DNA of 43,775 bases from an uncultured Myxococcales bacterium. Lineage in GTDB: Bacteria > Myxococcota_A > UBA9042. Under the pieces are notes generated by a model that saw nothing but the letters and a program-made list of their open reading frames with translations, made no database searches and had not been told where the DNA came from. Both the position numbers and the translations under genes were made by a program. The stretch covers positions 1 to 43,775 of the forward strand of contig CAITYF010000086.1 of the NCBI GenBank assembly GCA_903896545.1, written 5' to 3'. Positions 18,328-25,751 of this stretch are shown here, piece by piece; the first letter of the stretch is position 1; the number at the start of each line of letters is the position of its first letter.

Positions 18328-18600
18328 GTGCAAAAGGCCGTATTTTTGGACATTTTGCAGCAGATCGTCGCGGGTTTTGAAGATCCTGCGTTCCGCACCG
18401 AATACACCTCCGCCAAAGCGGCTGGCAATGTGCAACGCCTGATGGAATTGGCGATGGGCATTCAGCAGCGCGCGTTCAGCAGTCATGGGCTGAACGAAAC
18501 GACGGGCACCGTTGAGTTCAAGGAAGCCGGTCGGACGTTTGGCTTGGACGGCGACGTTGCGCCGATGCTGGCACGCATGAAGGCCGCGCTCGGCAAGTAA
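18328..18600 (+). CDS. Small helical protein resembling eukaryotic Protein C10
   Basis: This 90-residue protein starts at GTG nine bases after the AAA+ gene, with a strong ribosome-binding site (GAGGAAAA), so the two are co-transcribed. It is predicted mostly helical. From memory of human C12orf57 (Protein C10, Pfam P_C10), it shares the same order of features: an N-terminal hydrophobic helix, an A-x-x-A helix, an invariant-looking IQQ, then G, a short gap, G-x-x-x-F, a D-x-[DE]-[IV]-A segment and a terminal [RK]-[LM]-K-A. Length also fits the C10 core of about 90 residues. C10 has no settled biochemical function and was described mainly from eukaryotes. The homology is my reading of a pattern and needs a profile search; otherwise it is a hypothetical partner of the ATPase. 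Confidence 0.7.
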   Translation: MQKAVFLDILQQIVAGFEDPAFRTEYTSAKAAGNVQRLMELAMGIQQRAFSSHGLNETTGTVEFKEAGRTFGLDGDVAPMLARMKAALGK

Positions 18601-18928
18601 CCTGCGGGTTTTCCGTTCTGACGCCGATGGTTCAGCCCGAACCGGACGCTTGGGTCTAAACCGGACGACCTGTGTCCAACACCTACACATCCTGACCTCA
18701 TTCGACTACCAAACTGAACAGGGTGTGACCTGTCGCATTTCGGACTGGGACAACGAAGCGTGCACCTTCGGTGGCACGCCGCGGTGCCGGCGGCTGTGAC
18801 GTTGGAATTCGGTCAGCGTGAAGAGCTCAGTGGGTCAAACCTGTAGCCCTCACGGACTGGCACGCCGCGGTTCGGGCAGGTTTGAGCGCGAACTTCGGTC
18901 GGAGTGGGTAGTTTTGCAGCTACTTTCG
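18601..18928. other. Intergenic stretch without recognisable gene
   Basis: The 364-base gap after the C10-like gene is less biased in base use than its neighbours and has no open frame with coding character. I see no strong terminator hairpin. The only supported element is the promoter at its right end (18929-18957). Confidence 0.5.
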
Positions 18929-18957
18929 TTGACACCCCACTGGCCTGCCCGTAGTCT
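18929..18957 (+). promoter_or_regulatory. Predicted promoter of the PEGA lipoprotein gene (leaderless type)
   Basis: Perfect -35 TTGACA (18929-18934), a 17-base spacer and -10 TAGTCT (18952-18957). Seven bases then lead to the ATG at 18965, so the transcript is predicted to begin at the start codon. This probably drives the PEGA, MopE-like and possibly mpl genes. Confidence 0.62.
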
Positions 18958-18964
18958 GACGCTG

Positions 18965-20470
18965 ATGAGCTGCGCGCGCTCCAAACCCCCGCTGAAGACG
19001 ACCCAGTCCCGCACCCGCCGACTGCCTGTGGTATTGGCCTTTGCGCTTGCGTTCTTCGCGCTCAGCGCGTGTGGCGCGGGTACTCAAGACGTGGCGCAAT
19101 CCGGGCGGTTGGACGTCGACGGACCGACGGGGCCGGAGCGGTACACGCAGGCCGTTCGGCTCGCCGCGCTGGCGCGTGTCGAAGCGCGCGCGGGCCTCGA
19201 ACAGTTGGCGGCGGAGCATTGGCGCGCGGCGACGCGGCTCGGCGGGGATGCTGTTTGGGTCGTCGAACAAGCAGAGGCGCAAGAGCGCGCGCGTTTGTAC
19301 GCAGAAGCGCGTGAAACGGCCACGCGGGCGCTGGCGCGCGACCTGACGCCGATGGAAAAGCAGCGCGCTGAACAGTTGCTGGCCCGCGTGACGCCTTTGG
19401 TGCCCGCCGGTTTGGTGCGCGTCCCGATTCTCGTGCGTCCGGAAGGCGCGCGTGTGGAGCTGAGCCGCGCCGATCGCAAGACCCGCCGTGGTGCGGAGCG
19501 CGTGCTGATCGGTTCGGGCCACGCGTGGCTGCCTCCGGGAACCTGGGCGGTCGAGACCACGGCCAAGGGCTTCAGCAGTGAGTTGCGCACGGTGCAAGTG
19601 GCGGCCGATGGCAGCCTCGTCGCGATCGTGCTCGTGCCGGAGGATCAGGGACCGGCGATGGCGACCGCGCAACCGGATACGGACGAACCCGCCGTTGTCG
19701 CGCCGCCCGTGGAAGTCGCGAAGCCGGTGGAGCAGCCCAAGCCCGTCGAACAACCGAAGCCGGTGGAAGTCGCGAAGCCGGTCGAGCAGCCCAAGCCCGT
19801 CGAACAACCGAAGCCGGTGGAAGTCGCGAAGCCGGTGGAGCAGCCCAAGCCCGTCGAACAACCGAAGCCGGTGGAAGTCGCGAAGCCGGTGGAGCAGCCC
19901 AAGCCCGTCGAACAACCGAAGCCGGTGGAAGTCGCGAAGCCGTTGGAGCAGCCCAAGCCCGTCGAACAGCCGAAGCCGGTGGAAGTCGCGAAGCCGGTCG
20001 AGCAGCCCAAGCCCGTCGAACAACCGAAGCCGGTGGTCAAGCAGGACGTGAAGCCGCCGCTGGGGGTCGAGAAGAGCGAAGACTTGAGCGGTCGTGTGTC
20101 GTGGATTCACAAGGCCGGGCCGTATGCGGTGGCTGGTCTGGGCGTGGCGGCGCTGGGCGTGGGCGCGTGGTTTGGTCTTCAGGCGATGTCGGATGCAAAT
20201 TCTGCCAACGGCTTGAACCCGAAAAGCGCGACGTATAGCGGCCAAGTCGACACGCTCGCCGCGTCTGCCAGCGACAGTGCCACGCGGGCGAACGCGCTCA
20301 TCGTGACGGGTAGCGTCCTGGTTGCGGCTGGCGCGGCGTGGTGGTTCTTTGCGCCGCACGATGCGCCGCCGACCCGACGCCGGTCGCAGGCGGAAGCCGC
20401 GCCCGCACCGATGGCGGTCCCGCTGATCGGTGTGTCCCCCTCCAGTGTTTCGCTGACGTGGTCGTTTTAG
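18965..20470 (+). CDS. PEGA-domain lipoprotein with 18-residue Pro/Val/Glu/Lys repeats
   Basis: This 501-residue predicted lipoprotein has a basic N-terminus and the hydrophobic core VVLAFALAFFALSACG (Cys about residue 37). Residues 50-145 are helical and TPR-like (bacterial secretome style). Residues 150-230 form a PEGA domain (RVPILVRPEGARVEL ... WLPPGTWAVETTAKGF), a small beta fold common in surface proteins. Six exact-length repeats of 18 residues (VEVAKPVEQPKPVEQPKP) follow, an extended spacer that could cross peptidoglycan. Two hydrophobic segments (YAVAGLGVAALGVGAW and ALIVTGSVLVAAGAAWWFFA) lie near the C-terminus. The spacer between lipidated N-terminus and membrane segments suggests a protein bridging envelope layers. 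Start ATG lies seven bases after the promoter -10. The next gene starts nine bases after the stop. Confidence 0.82.
   Translation: MSCARSKPPLKTTQSRTRRLPVVLAFALAFFALSACGAGTQDVAQSGRLDVDGPTGPERYTQAVRLAALARVEARAGLEQLAAEHWRAATRLGGDAVWVVEQAEAQERARLYAEARETATRALARDLTPMEKQRAEQLLARVTPLVPAGLVRVPILVRPEGARVELSRADRKTRRGAERVLIGSGHAWLPPGTWAVETTAKGFSSELRTVQVAADGSLVAIVLVPEDQGPAMATAQPDTDEPAVVAPPVEVAKPVEQPKPVEQPKPVEVAKPVEQPKPVEQPKPVEVAKPVEQPKPVEQPKPVEVAKPVEQPKPVEQPKPVEVAKPLEQPKPVEQPKPVEVAKPVEQPKPVEQPKPVVKQDVKPPLGVEKSEDLSGRVSWIHKAGPYAVAGLGVAALGVGAWFGLQAMSDANSANGLNPKSATYSGQVDTLAASASDSATRANALIVTGSVLVAAGAAWWFFAPHDAPPTRRRSQAEAAPAPMAVPLIGVSPSSVSLTWSF
19709..20032 (+). repeat. Six tandem 54-bp repeats inside the PEGA lipoprotein gene
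   Basis: Six in-frame, nearly identical 54-base units each encode VEVAKPVEQPKPVEQPKP (one unit has a Val-to-Leu change). The units differ by only a few third-position or single-base changes (GTC/GTG, GTG/TTG, CAA/CAG), which suggests recent duplication and a copy number that may vary between strains. Confidence 0.92.
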
Positions 20471-20478
20471 GAGATCCG

Positions 20479-23400
20479 ATGTCCCGTCGCCCCTTTTTCT
20501 CCTGTCTCCACCGCGTGTCGGCGCTCCTGCGCGGCTGTGCGATCGTGTTCGCGATGAGCGCGTGCTCGGTCAGTATCACCAAGCAATCGGCGACCGACCC
20601 GTGCGATCCAAACCCGTGCGCGGAAGTCGGTGTTTGCACTGGCTGGACAGGCACTTGTACGTCGCCCAACGGCGTTGCGGTCTGCAGTGATTGGAAGGCA
20701 AATGGAACGCCACCCAAGGACAAGGACGGCAAGACGCTCTCGTTGCCTGCAGGCTACGAAACCATTGAGACGCTCTGTGACGGCATCGACAACGACTGCA
20801 ACGGCTTGACGGACGAAGGCGTTGCGCCGCCCAAAGGCGTTTGCTCGGCGATCGGCGTGTGCGCGGGTCAGACCGTCACGCACGCCGTGTGCAATGCGGG
20901 CACGTGGCTCTGCGAATGGACTGGCGTGGACGGCTACGAGGAAACCGAAGTCAGCTGTGACGGCAAAGACAACGACTGCGACGGCAAGACCGACGAGAAC
21001 GTGACGCCCGGTTTGAACACCTGCAAGCGCCAAGGGGTGTGCGCGAGCCTGCCCGCCGCCACCTGCAGCAACGGCGCGTGGGACTGTGCGTACGGTGGCG
21101 CGGACTACCAAGCTGTCGAGAGTGCGTGCGACGGCAAGGACAACGACTGCGACGGCATTGTCGACGCGAATTTGACGGTGACTGGCCTCAGTTGCTTGGG
21201 TCAGGGCGTCTGCGCCATCGGCGTCAAGCAGGTTTGCTCGGGCGGCGTTGCGACGTGCGATTACACCGGCGTCGCGGGCTTTGAAGCGTTTGAGCAGAGC
21301 TGCGACGGTCAAGACAACGACTGCGACGGCGTAACCGACAACCTCGCGGGCAGCACTTTGCCGCTCCAAGCCAAGGACACCAGCGATTGCGTGAACTTGG
21401 GCGTGTGTGGTTTGTACAAGGACAAGATCGTGCGGCGCTGCGAAGCGGGACAGTTCGTCTGCAACTACGGGGCAGTGCCCAAGTACGAAAGCAAGGAAAG
21501 CAGCTGCGACGGCAAAGACAACGACTGCGACGGCACGACGGACCAGAGCTTGAGTCAGCCGAGCCTCTCGCCGTGTCCAAGCACGGGCGTCTGCGGGAGC
21601 GCCACGGCGTCGTGCACCGGCGGCTTGTGGACGTGCAACTGGGCCAGCGTCGCCAGCGCGGGTTACGAGGCGTTTGAGACGTTGTGCGACGGCAAGGATA
21701 ACGACTGCGACGGCCAGACCGACGAGACCGTGAGCGCCAAAAGCGCCAAGTGCAAGAGTCAAGGCGTGTGCGGGTTCGGCGCCGCGGTGACCTGCGCCAA
21801 CAAGGTGGCGACGTGCGACTACAGTCACATTGCCGGCTTCCAGACGACGGAAACGCTGTGCGACGGTATGGACAATGACTGCGACGGGCAGACGGACGAA
21901 CCCGACGCGCTCGACGTGACTGCCAGCGGTTGCAGCAAGGGCGTGTGCGCGACAGCGAGCGCGTCGTGCAGCGCGGGCGTGTGGAAGTGCGACACGACGG
22001 CGATCGCCGCGGACTACGAAGCGGTCGAGACCAAATGCGACGGGAAGGACAACGATTGCGACGGCTTGACCGACGAAGGCGCCGTCGATGCCAGCAGCTG
22101 CAAGTCCAAGGGCGTTTGCGCCGCTGGCGTGCCGGCCGCATGCGTGAACGCGCAGTCGTTGTGCGTGTACCAGAGCGTCGCCGGCTATGAGAGCACGGAA
22201 GTCTCGTGCGACGGTTTGGACAATAATTGCGACGGGAAGACGGACTTGAACGTCTGCGCGCCCGCTGCGCCGTGCCAGGGCGACTTGGACTGCACCACTG
22301 GATCGTGCACCACGGTGCTCGGTGGCACGGGCAAGGCGTGCACCGTCAAACCCAAGCAGTGCGCGGCGATCGGCGACTTTGGCGCGATGGTCTTTGCGGA
22401 CGACGCGGGCACCCGATGCCTGACGTCCAAGAGCGTCGCGTCCTGCAGTGCGGGAACGTGGGGCACGCCGACGGTCTGTGGCTCCAACTTGCCCGTCTGT
22501 GTCGCGGGCGCGTGCGTCCTGTGCACACCCAACGCGTTGCGCTGCGACCCAGCGGACGCGACGAAGATCCAGCAGTGCGCGGCGGACGGAAAGAGCGTAA
22601 CGCCCAAGGGCGCCTGCTCCAGCGGCGACCATTGTTCCGGCGACGGCGTCTGCGTACCCGATGCGAGCGTCGCGGTGAACGACACGACATCCGGCTACGG
22701 CGGCGTGCTCGCGGTCCTTGGCAACGGCAAGGTCGCGACTGCGTGGTTGACCGATTCTTCGTCGGTCGCCTCGGTCAGCGTACGTTTGTTCACCGCCAAC
22801 GGCGCGGCTGTCGGCCCGGGCACGGTGATTCACGGCAGTGCCGCGGCCATCAAAAGTTCGCAAGTCGCTATCACCACGGTGGGCGACGGTTTTGCTGTCG
22901 CATGGACGTCCAAAGCCGCCGGCGACGCGGACATTTATGTTCGCTTGTTTGACGGCGCTGGCGTAGCAAAAGGCGCGGCCTTCATCGCGAACGCCCCGAA
23001 CGACACGCAGGGCGAACAGACCGAGCCTGCGCTGGCGAGCAACGGCAGCGATTTCGTCGCGACCTGGACGACGTCGGACTTTGAGGGCAACGGCACCAAA
23101 GGCATCGCCGCCCAGCGCTTTGACGCGAGCGGACAGCTGGCGGGCGACTTGGTGCTCGCCAACGAGGATTTGAACGGCAACTTCAACGATAACCCGTTGG
23201 ACAACGACGAGCAGCAGCCCGCCGTGACCATGCGCGCCGACGGCAGTTTCCTCATCGTGTGGGTGCAGGTTGACAGTCAGGTGAAGCAGCGCATTCGCGG
23301 TCACCTGTTCAACGCTGCAAGCGCGCCGGTGAACTCGGTCGTGGCGTATACGTCTGCGGCGGGCACGTCGTCGCGGCCAGCGGTGGCGCAGTTTGCCAAG

Positions 23401-23811
23401 GGCTTCGCCGTCGTTTGGTCTGGATCAGCGACTGACGGCGCCGGCACTGGCATCGCGCTGCGGCAAGTCGACACGTCCGGCGCCGCCATCGGTCAGCCAA
23501 GCGTTGTGAACACCACCGTGGCCGGGGATCAGGTGGATCCAACGATCGTGCAGCTCGCGAACGGCGGTGCTGTTGTCGGTTGGACGTCGCCGCAAGCCGT
23601 CAGCGCTGGCGACGGTCTGGAAGTTTCCTCCCGCACGCTGGCGCCCGATGGCACATTCCCCGATGCCGAGGTCGTCGTCAGCGCTTCAGAATCCGCAGGC
23701 GATCAGTCTTCCAGCCACGTCGTCGTCTTCTCCGATGGCCGCTTGGCCTGGATCTGGCGCTTCCTCGCCACGCCGACCGACCCGTCGCAAGTTCGTCTCC
23801 TCCTCCCCTAA
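20479..23811 (+). CDS. Lipoprotein with nine MopE-like CDGxDNDCDG repeats and beta-repeat C-terminus
   Basis: This 1110-residue protein starts with a basic segment and a lipobox (VFAMSACS, Cys about residue 29), after TAGGAGATCCG. Nine copies of a roughly 55-60 residue module run from about residue 60 to 590. Each has a Cys-rich part and a CDGxDNDCDGxTDE motif, as in the putative metal-binding repeat named after the copper-repressible surface protein MopE of Methylococcus. The acidic DxDxD spacing would suit Ca2+ or another divalent metal. From about 735 to the end there are WD/propeller-like repeats (VSVRLFTANGA, GFAVAWTSKA, DIYVRLFDGAG, GFAVVWSGSA). It is probably surface-exposed; the ligand is unknown. 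It follows the PEGA gene directly, and mpl starts 36 bases later. Confidence 0.85.
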   Translation: MSRRPFFSCLHRVSALLRGCAIVFAMSACSVSITKQSATDPCDPNPCAEVGVCTGWTGTCTSPNGVAVCSDWKANGTPPKDKDGKTLSLPAGYETIETLCDGIDNDCNGLTDEGVAPPKGVCSAIGVCAGQTVTHAVCNAGTWLCEWTGVDGYEETEVSCDGKDNDCDGKTDENVTPGLNTCKRQGVCASLPAATCSNGAWDCAYGGADYQAVESACDGKDNDCDGIVDANLTVTGLSCLGQGVCAIGVKQVCSGGVATCDYTGVAGFEAFEQSCDGQDNDCDGVTDNLAGSTLPLQAKDTSDCVNLGVCGLYKDKIVRRCEAGQFVCNYGAVPKYESKESSCDGKDNDCDGTTDQSLSQPSLSPCPSTGVCGSATASCTGGLWTCNWASVASAGYEAFETLCDGKDNDCDGQTDETVSAKSAKCKSQGVCGFGAAVTCANKVATCDYSHIAGFQTTETLCDGMDNDCDGQTDEPDALDVTASGCSKGVCATASASCSAGVWKCDTTAIAADYEAVETKCDGKDNDCDGLTDEGAVDASSCKSKGVCAAGVPAACVNAQSLCVYQSVAGYESTEVSCDGLDNNCDGKTDLNVCAPAAPCQGDLDCTTGSCTTVLGGTGKACTVKPKQCAAIGDFGAMVFADDAGTRCLTSKSVASCSAGTWGTPTVCGSNLPVCVAGACVLCTPNALRCDPADATKIQQCAADGKSVTPKGACSSGDHCSGDGVCVPDASVAVNDTTSGYGGVLAVLGNGKVATAWLTDSSSVASVSVRLFTANGAAVGPGTVIHGSAAAIKSSQVAITTVGDGFAVAWTSKAAGDADIYVRLFDGAGVAKGAAFIANAPNDTQGEQTEPALASNGSDFVATWTTSDFEGNGTKGIAAQRFDASGQLAGDLVLANEDLNGNFNDNPLDNDEQQPAVTMRADGSFLIVWVQVDSQVKQRIRGHLFNAASAPVNSVVAYTSAAGTSSRPAVAQFAKGFAVVWSGSATDGAGTGIALRQVDTSGAAIGQPSVVNTTVAGDQVDPTIVQLANGGAVVGWTSPQAVSAGDGLEVSSRTLAPDGTFPDAEVVVSASESAGDQSSSHVVVFSDGRLAWIWRFLATPTDPSQVRLLLP

Positions 23812-23847
23812 CGCGTCACGTCACATCTCCTCACCTGCGAGGTTCCC

Positions 23848-25410
23848 ATGAGCTTCATCCCCGGTCCCGCCGAGCGCGTGCCTGAGCCGCGTCCGCCCGT
23901 CGACTATGCCAGCGTCAAGAAAGTCCACCTCATCGGCATCGGCGGCTCAGCGATGGGCAACTTTGCCGGCATGCTGCAGGCCAAGGGGCTCGAAGTACGT
24001 GGCTCGGACGTGACGGTTTTTGACCCGATGCGCGCGCAGCTCGTGAAGTGGCAAATTCCGTTTCAAGAGGGCTGGGCGGCTCGCAACCTCGATTGGCAGC
24101 CTGATCTGGTCGTCATCGGCAATGTCGTGCGCCGCGACAACGTGGAAGCGCAGCGCGTGCGAGATGACAACCTCCCGTACTGCAGCTTCCCCGAAGCGCT
24201 GGGCGAGTGGATCCTGCCGGGGCGCACTTCGACCGTCATCGCCGGCACGCACGGCAAAACGACGACGACCTCCTTGACTGCGTGGCTACTCGAAGCATCG
24301 GGCTTGTCGCCGGGACTCCTGGTCGGTGGCGTGCCGAAGAACTTGGGAACGAGCTTTCGCCTGGGCGAAGGCAAACCGTTTGTCATTGAGGGCGACGAGT
24401 ATGACACCGCGTACTACGACAAGCGTCCAAAATTTGTGCACTACCGGCCGCATCACGGCGTGCTGACCTCGTGTGAGTTCGACCACGCGGACATTTACCC
24501 GGATTTCGCCGCGGTGCAGCGCGCGTTTCGTCTGTACGCAAGCCTGTTTCCCGCCGACGGACTCTTGGTCGCTTGGGGCGAAGACGAGCGTGTGACCGAC
24601 GTGCTGGACGCGTGCCCGGGACGAGTGGCGCGGTACGGCTTCCAGACTGCGGCGGTGCCGTGTCAGGACCCCGGTCGCCCGCTGGACGTCGAGATTCAAC
24701 TGCACGGCGTGGGACCGCGCGGTGCGGAATTCTCGCTGTTCAAGGGGATTGCGACGCCGGTGAACGGCCGCGATCCACTGCCGAACTTCAAAGGCGGGGA
24801 GCTTATCGGCCGCTTCGAGTCGCCGATGGCGGGCAAGCACAACTGCCTGAACGCTGCGGCGGCGCTGACGATCGCGCTGGACTTGGGCGCGACGGTGAAG
24901 CAGCTGCAGGACGCGATCGCGCAGTTCCAAGGCGTCAAGAAGCGTCAGGAAATCCGGGGTGTGGTCGGCGGCGTGCTGGTCATGGACGACTACGCCCACC
25001 ACCCGACTGCCGTGCTGGAGACCGTCGCAGCGATTCGCGGACAGTTTCCAGGCCAGCGTCTCTGGGCGGTGTTCGAGGCGGAGAGCAATACGTCGCGGCG
25101 CAAGGTTTTTGAGACCGTGTACCCGGCGGCGCTCGCGCAAGCGGATCGCGTCGTGCTGTGTCAGCCGCTTTTCAAAGAAGGCGACAAGCTGACCGCCGAA
25201 GAGACAATGGACGCGGGCGCCGTGTGCCGCAGCATCGAGGCGCTGGGCGTGCCGGCGAACTACATTCCCGCAGTCGGCGACATCGTCGACTTCATCGCCG
25301 AGAAAGCCGAGCCGGGCGATGTGGTTCTGGCGATGTCCGGTCGCGACTTTCAGGGTCTGCACGGCGCGCTCTTGAAGCGGCTGGAAGCGCGATTTGGGGT
25401 CGCCGGCTAG
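23848..25410 (+). CDS. mpl: UDP-N-acetylmuramate:L-Ala-gamma-D-Glu-meso-DAP ligase (Mpl)
   Basis: Mpl attaches the tripeptide L-Ala-gamma-D-Glu-meso-DAP, recovered from peptidoglycan turnover, to UDP-MurNAc using ATP, so it implies murein recycling and meso-DAP-type peptidoglycan. The 520-residue product has the Mur-ligase order: Rossmann start HLIGIGGSAMGNFAGML, the ATP loop GTHGKTTTTSL (about residue 134), and the Mpl-typical EGDEYDTAYYDKRPKFVHYRP segment. FDHADIYPD, and MDDYAHHPTAV in the C-terminal domain, distinguish it from MurC, together with the N-terminal spacing. The ATG follows GCGAGGTTCCC. It probably shares the transcript of the two upstream lipoprotein genes. Confidence 0.94.
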   Translation: MSFIPGPAERVPEPRPPVDYASVKKVHLIGIGGSAMGNFAGMLQAKGLEVRGSDVTVFDPMRAQLVKWQIPFQEGWAARNLDWQPDLVVIGNVVRRDNVEAQRVRDDNLPYCSFPEALGEWILPGRTSTVIAGTHGKTTTTSLTAWLLEASGLSPGLLVGGVPKNLGTSFRLGEGKPFVIEGDEYDTAYYDKRPKFVHYRPHHGVLTSCEFDHADIYPDFAAVQRAFRLYASLFPADGLLVAWGEDERVTDVLDACPGRVARYGFQTAAVPCQDPGRPLDVEIQLHGVGPRGAEFSLFKGIATPVNGRDPLPNFKGGELIGRFESPMAGKHNCLNAAAALTIALDLGATVKQLQDAIAQFQGVKKRQEIRGVVGGVLVMDDYAHHPTAVLETVAAIRGQFPGQRLWAVFEAESNTSRRKVFETVYPAALAQADRVVLCQPLFKEGDKLTAEETMDAGAVCRSIEALGVPANYIPAVGDIVDFIAEKAEPGDVVLAMSGRDFQGLHGALLKRLEARFGVAG

Positions 25411-25751
25411 TGCCCGCGACAGTCCTTGCGGTTTCCGGGCTTCGCGCCGGGCCTCCATCCGGCCCAACAAAAGCCTCCCCCGCCGCCGCCCAGCTTGCGC
25501 CGGACGAGCCACCACCCTGGGCACCGGCAGCACTGATCGCGCCACCGGAACCCGCGGCCCCGCGGGTTCCCCCGCGTCCGCCCCACCTGCGGCCGGAACT
25601 CGCGTTCCGCGCCTCCCGGTGGCTGAGTTGTGAGTCCACGCCATCGCCCCGCGTACGCCGAGGTTCTGCCCGTGAACAGGGGCCCAGCTCGACCCCACAG
25701 CTGTGTATTCGTTCGAAACGGAATTTTGCCGCGGCCGACACGAAACAAATT
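25411..25751. other. Structured intergenic region between convergent mpl and rng
   Basis: This 341-base gap lies between convergent genes. It is very GC-rich with Pro/Ala/Gly-like frames on both strands and no coding signal I trust. It contains a perfect hairpin (25547-25570) and then a lower-GC stretch near 25700-25750 next to the rng stop. Confidence 0.5.
25547..25570. terminator. Perfect 10-bp hairpin between convergent genes
   Basis: GGAACCCGCG and CGCGGGTTCC pair perfectly around a GCCC loop. It lacks a T-run but stands between the ends of mpl and rng and could stop or protect both transcripts. Confidence 0.4.

Noticed and set aside
20467..23304. A 945-residue open frame on the minus strand opposite the MopE-like gene
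   Set aside because: It mirrors a GC-rich, repetitive gene on the plus strand, shows repeats that are only the antisense of the CDG modules, and has no domain similarity, signal peptide or ribosome-binding site.
24286..25698. A 470-residue minus-strand frame over mpl
   Set aside because: It is antisense to a clear Mur ligase and is rich in Arg/His/Gln, as expected for a shadow frame.
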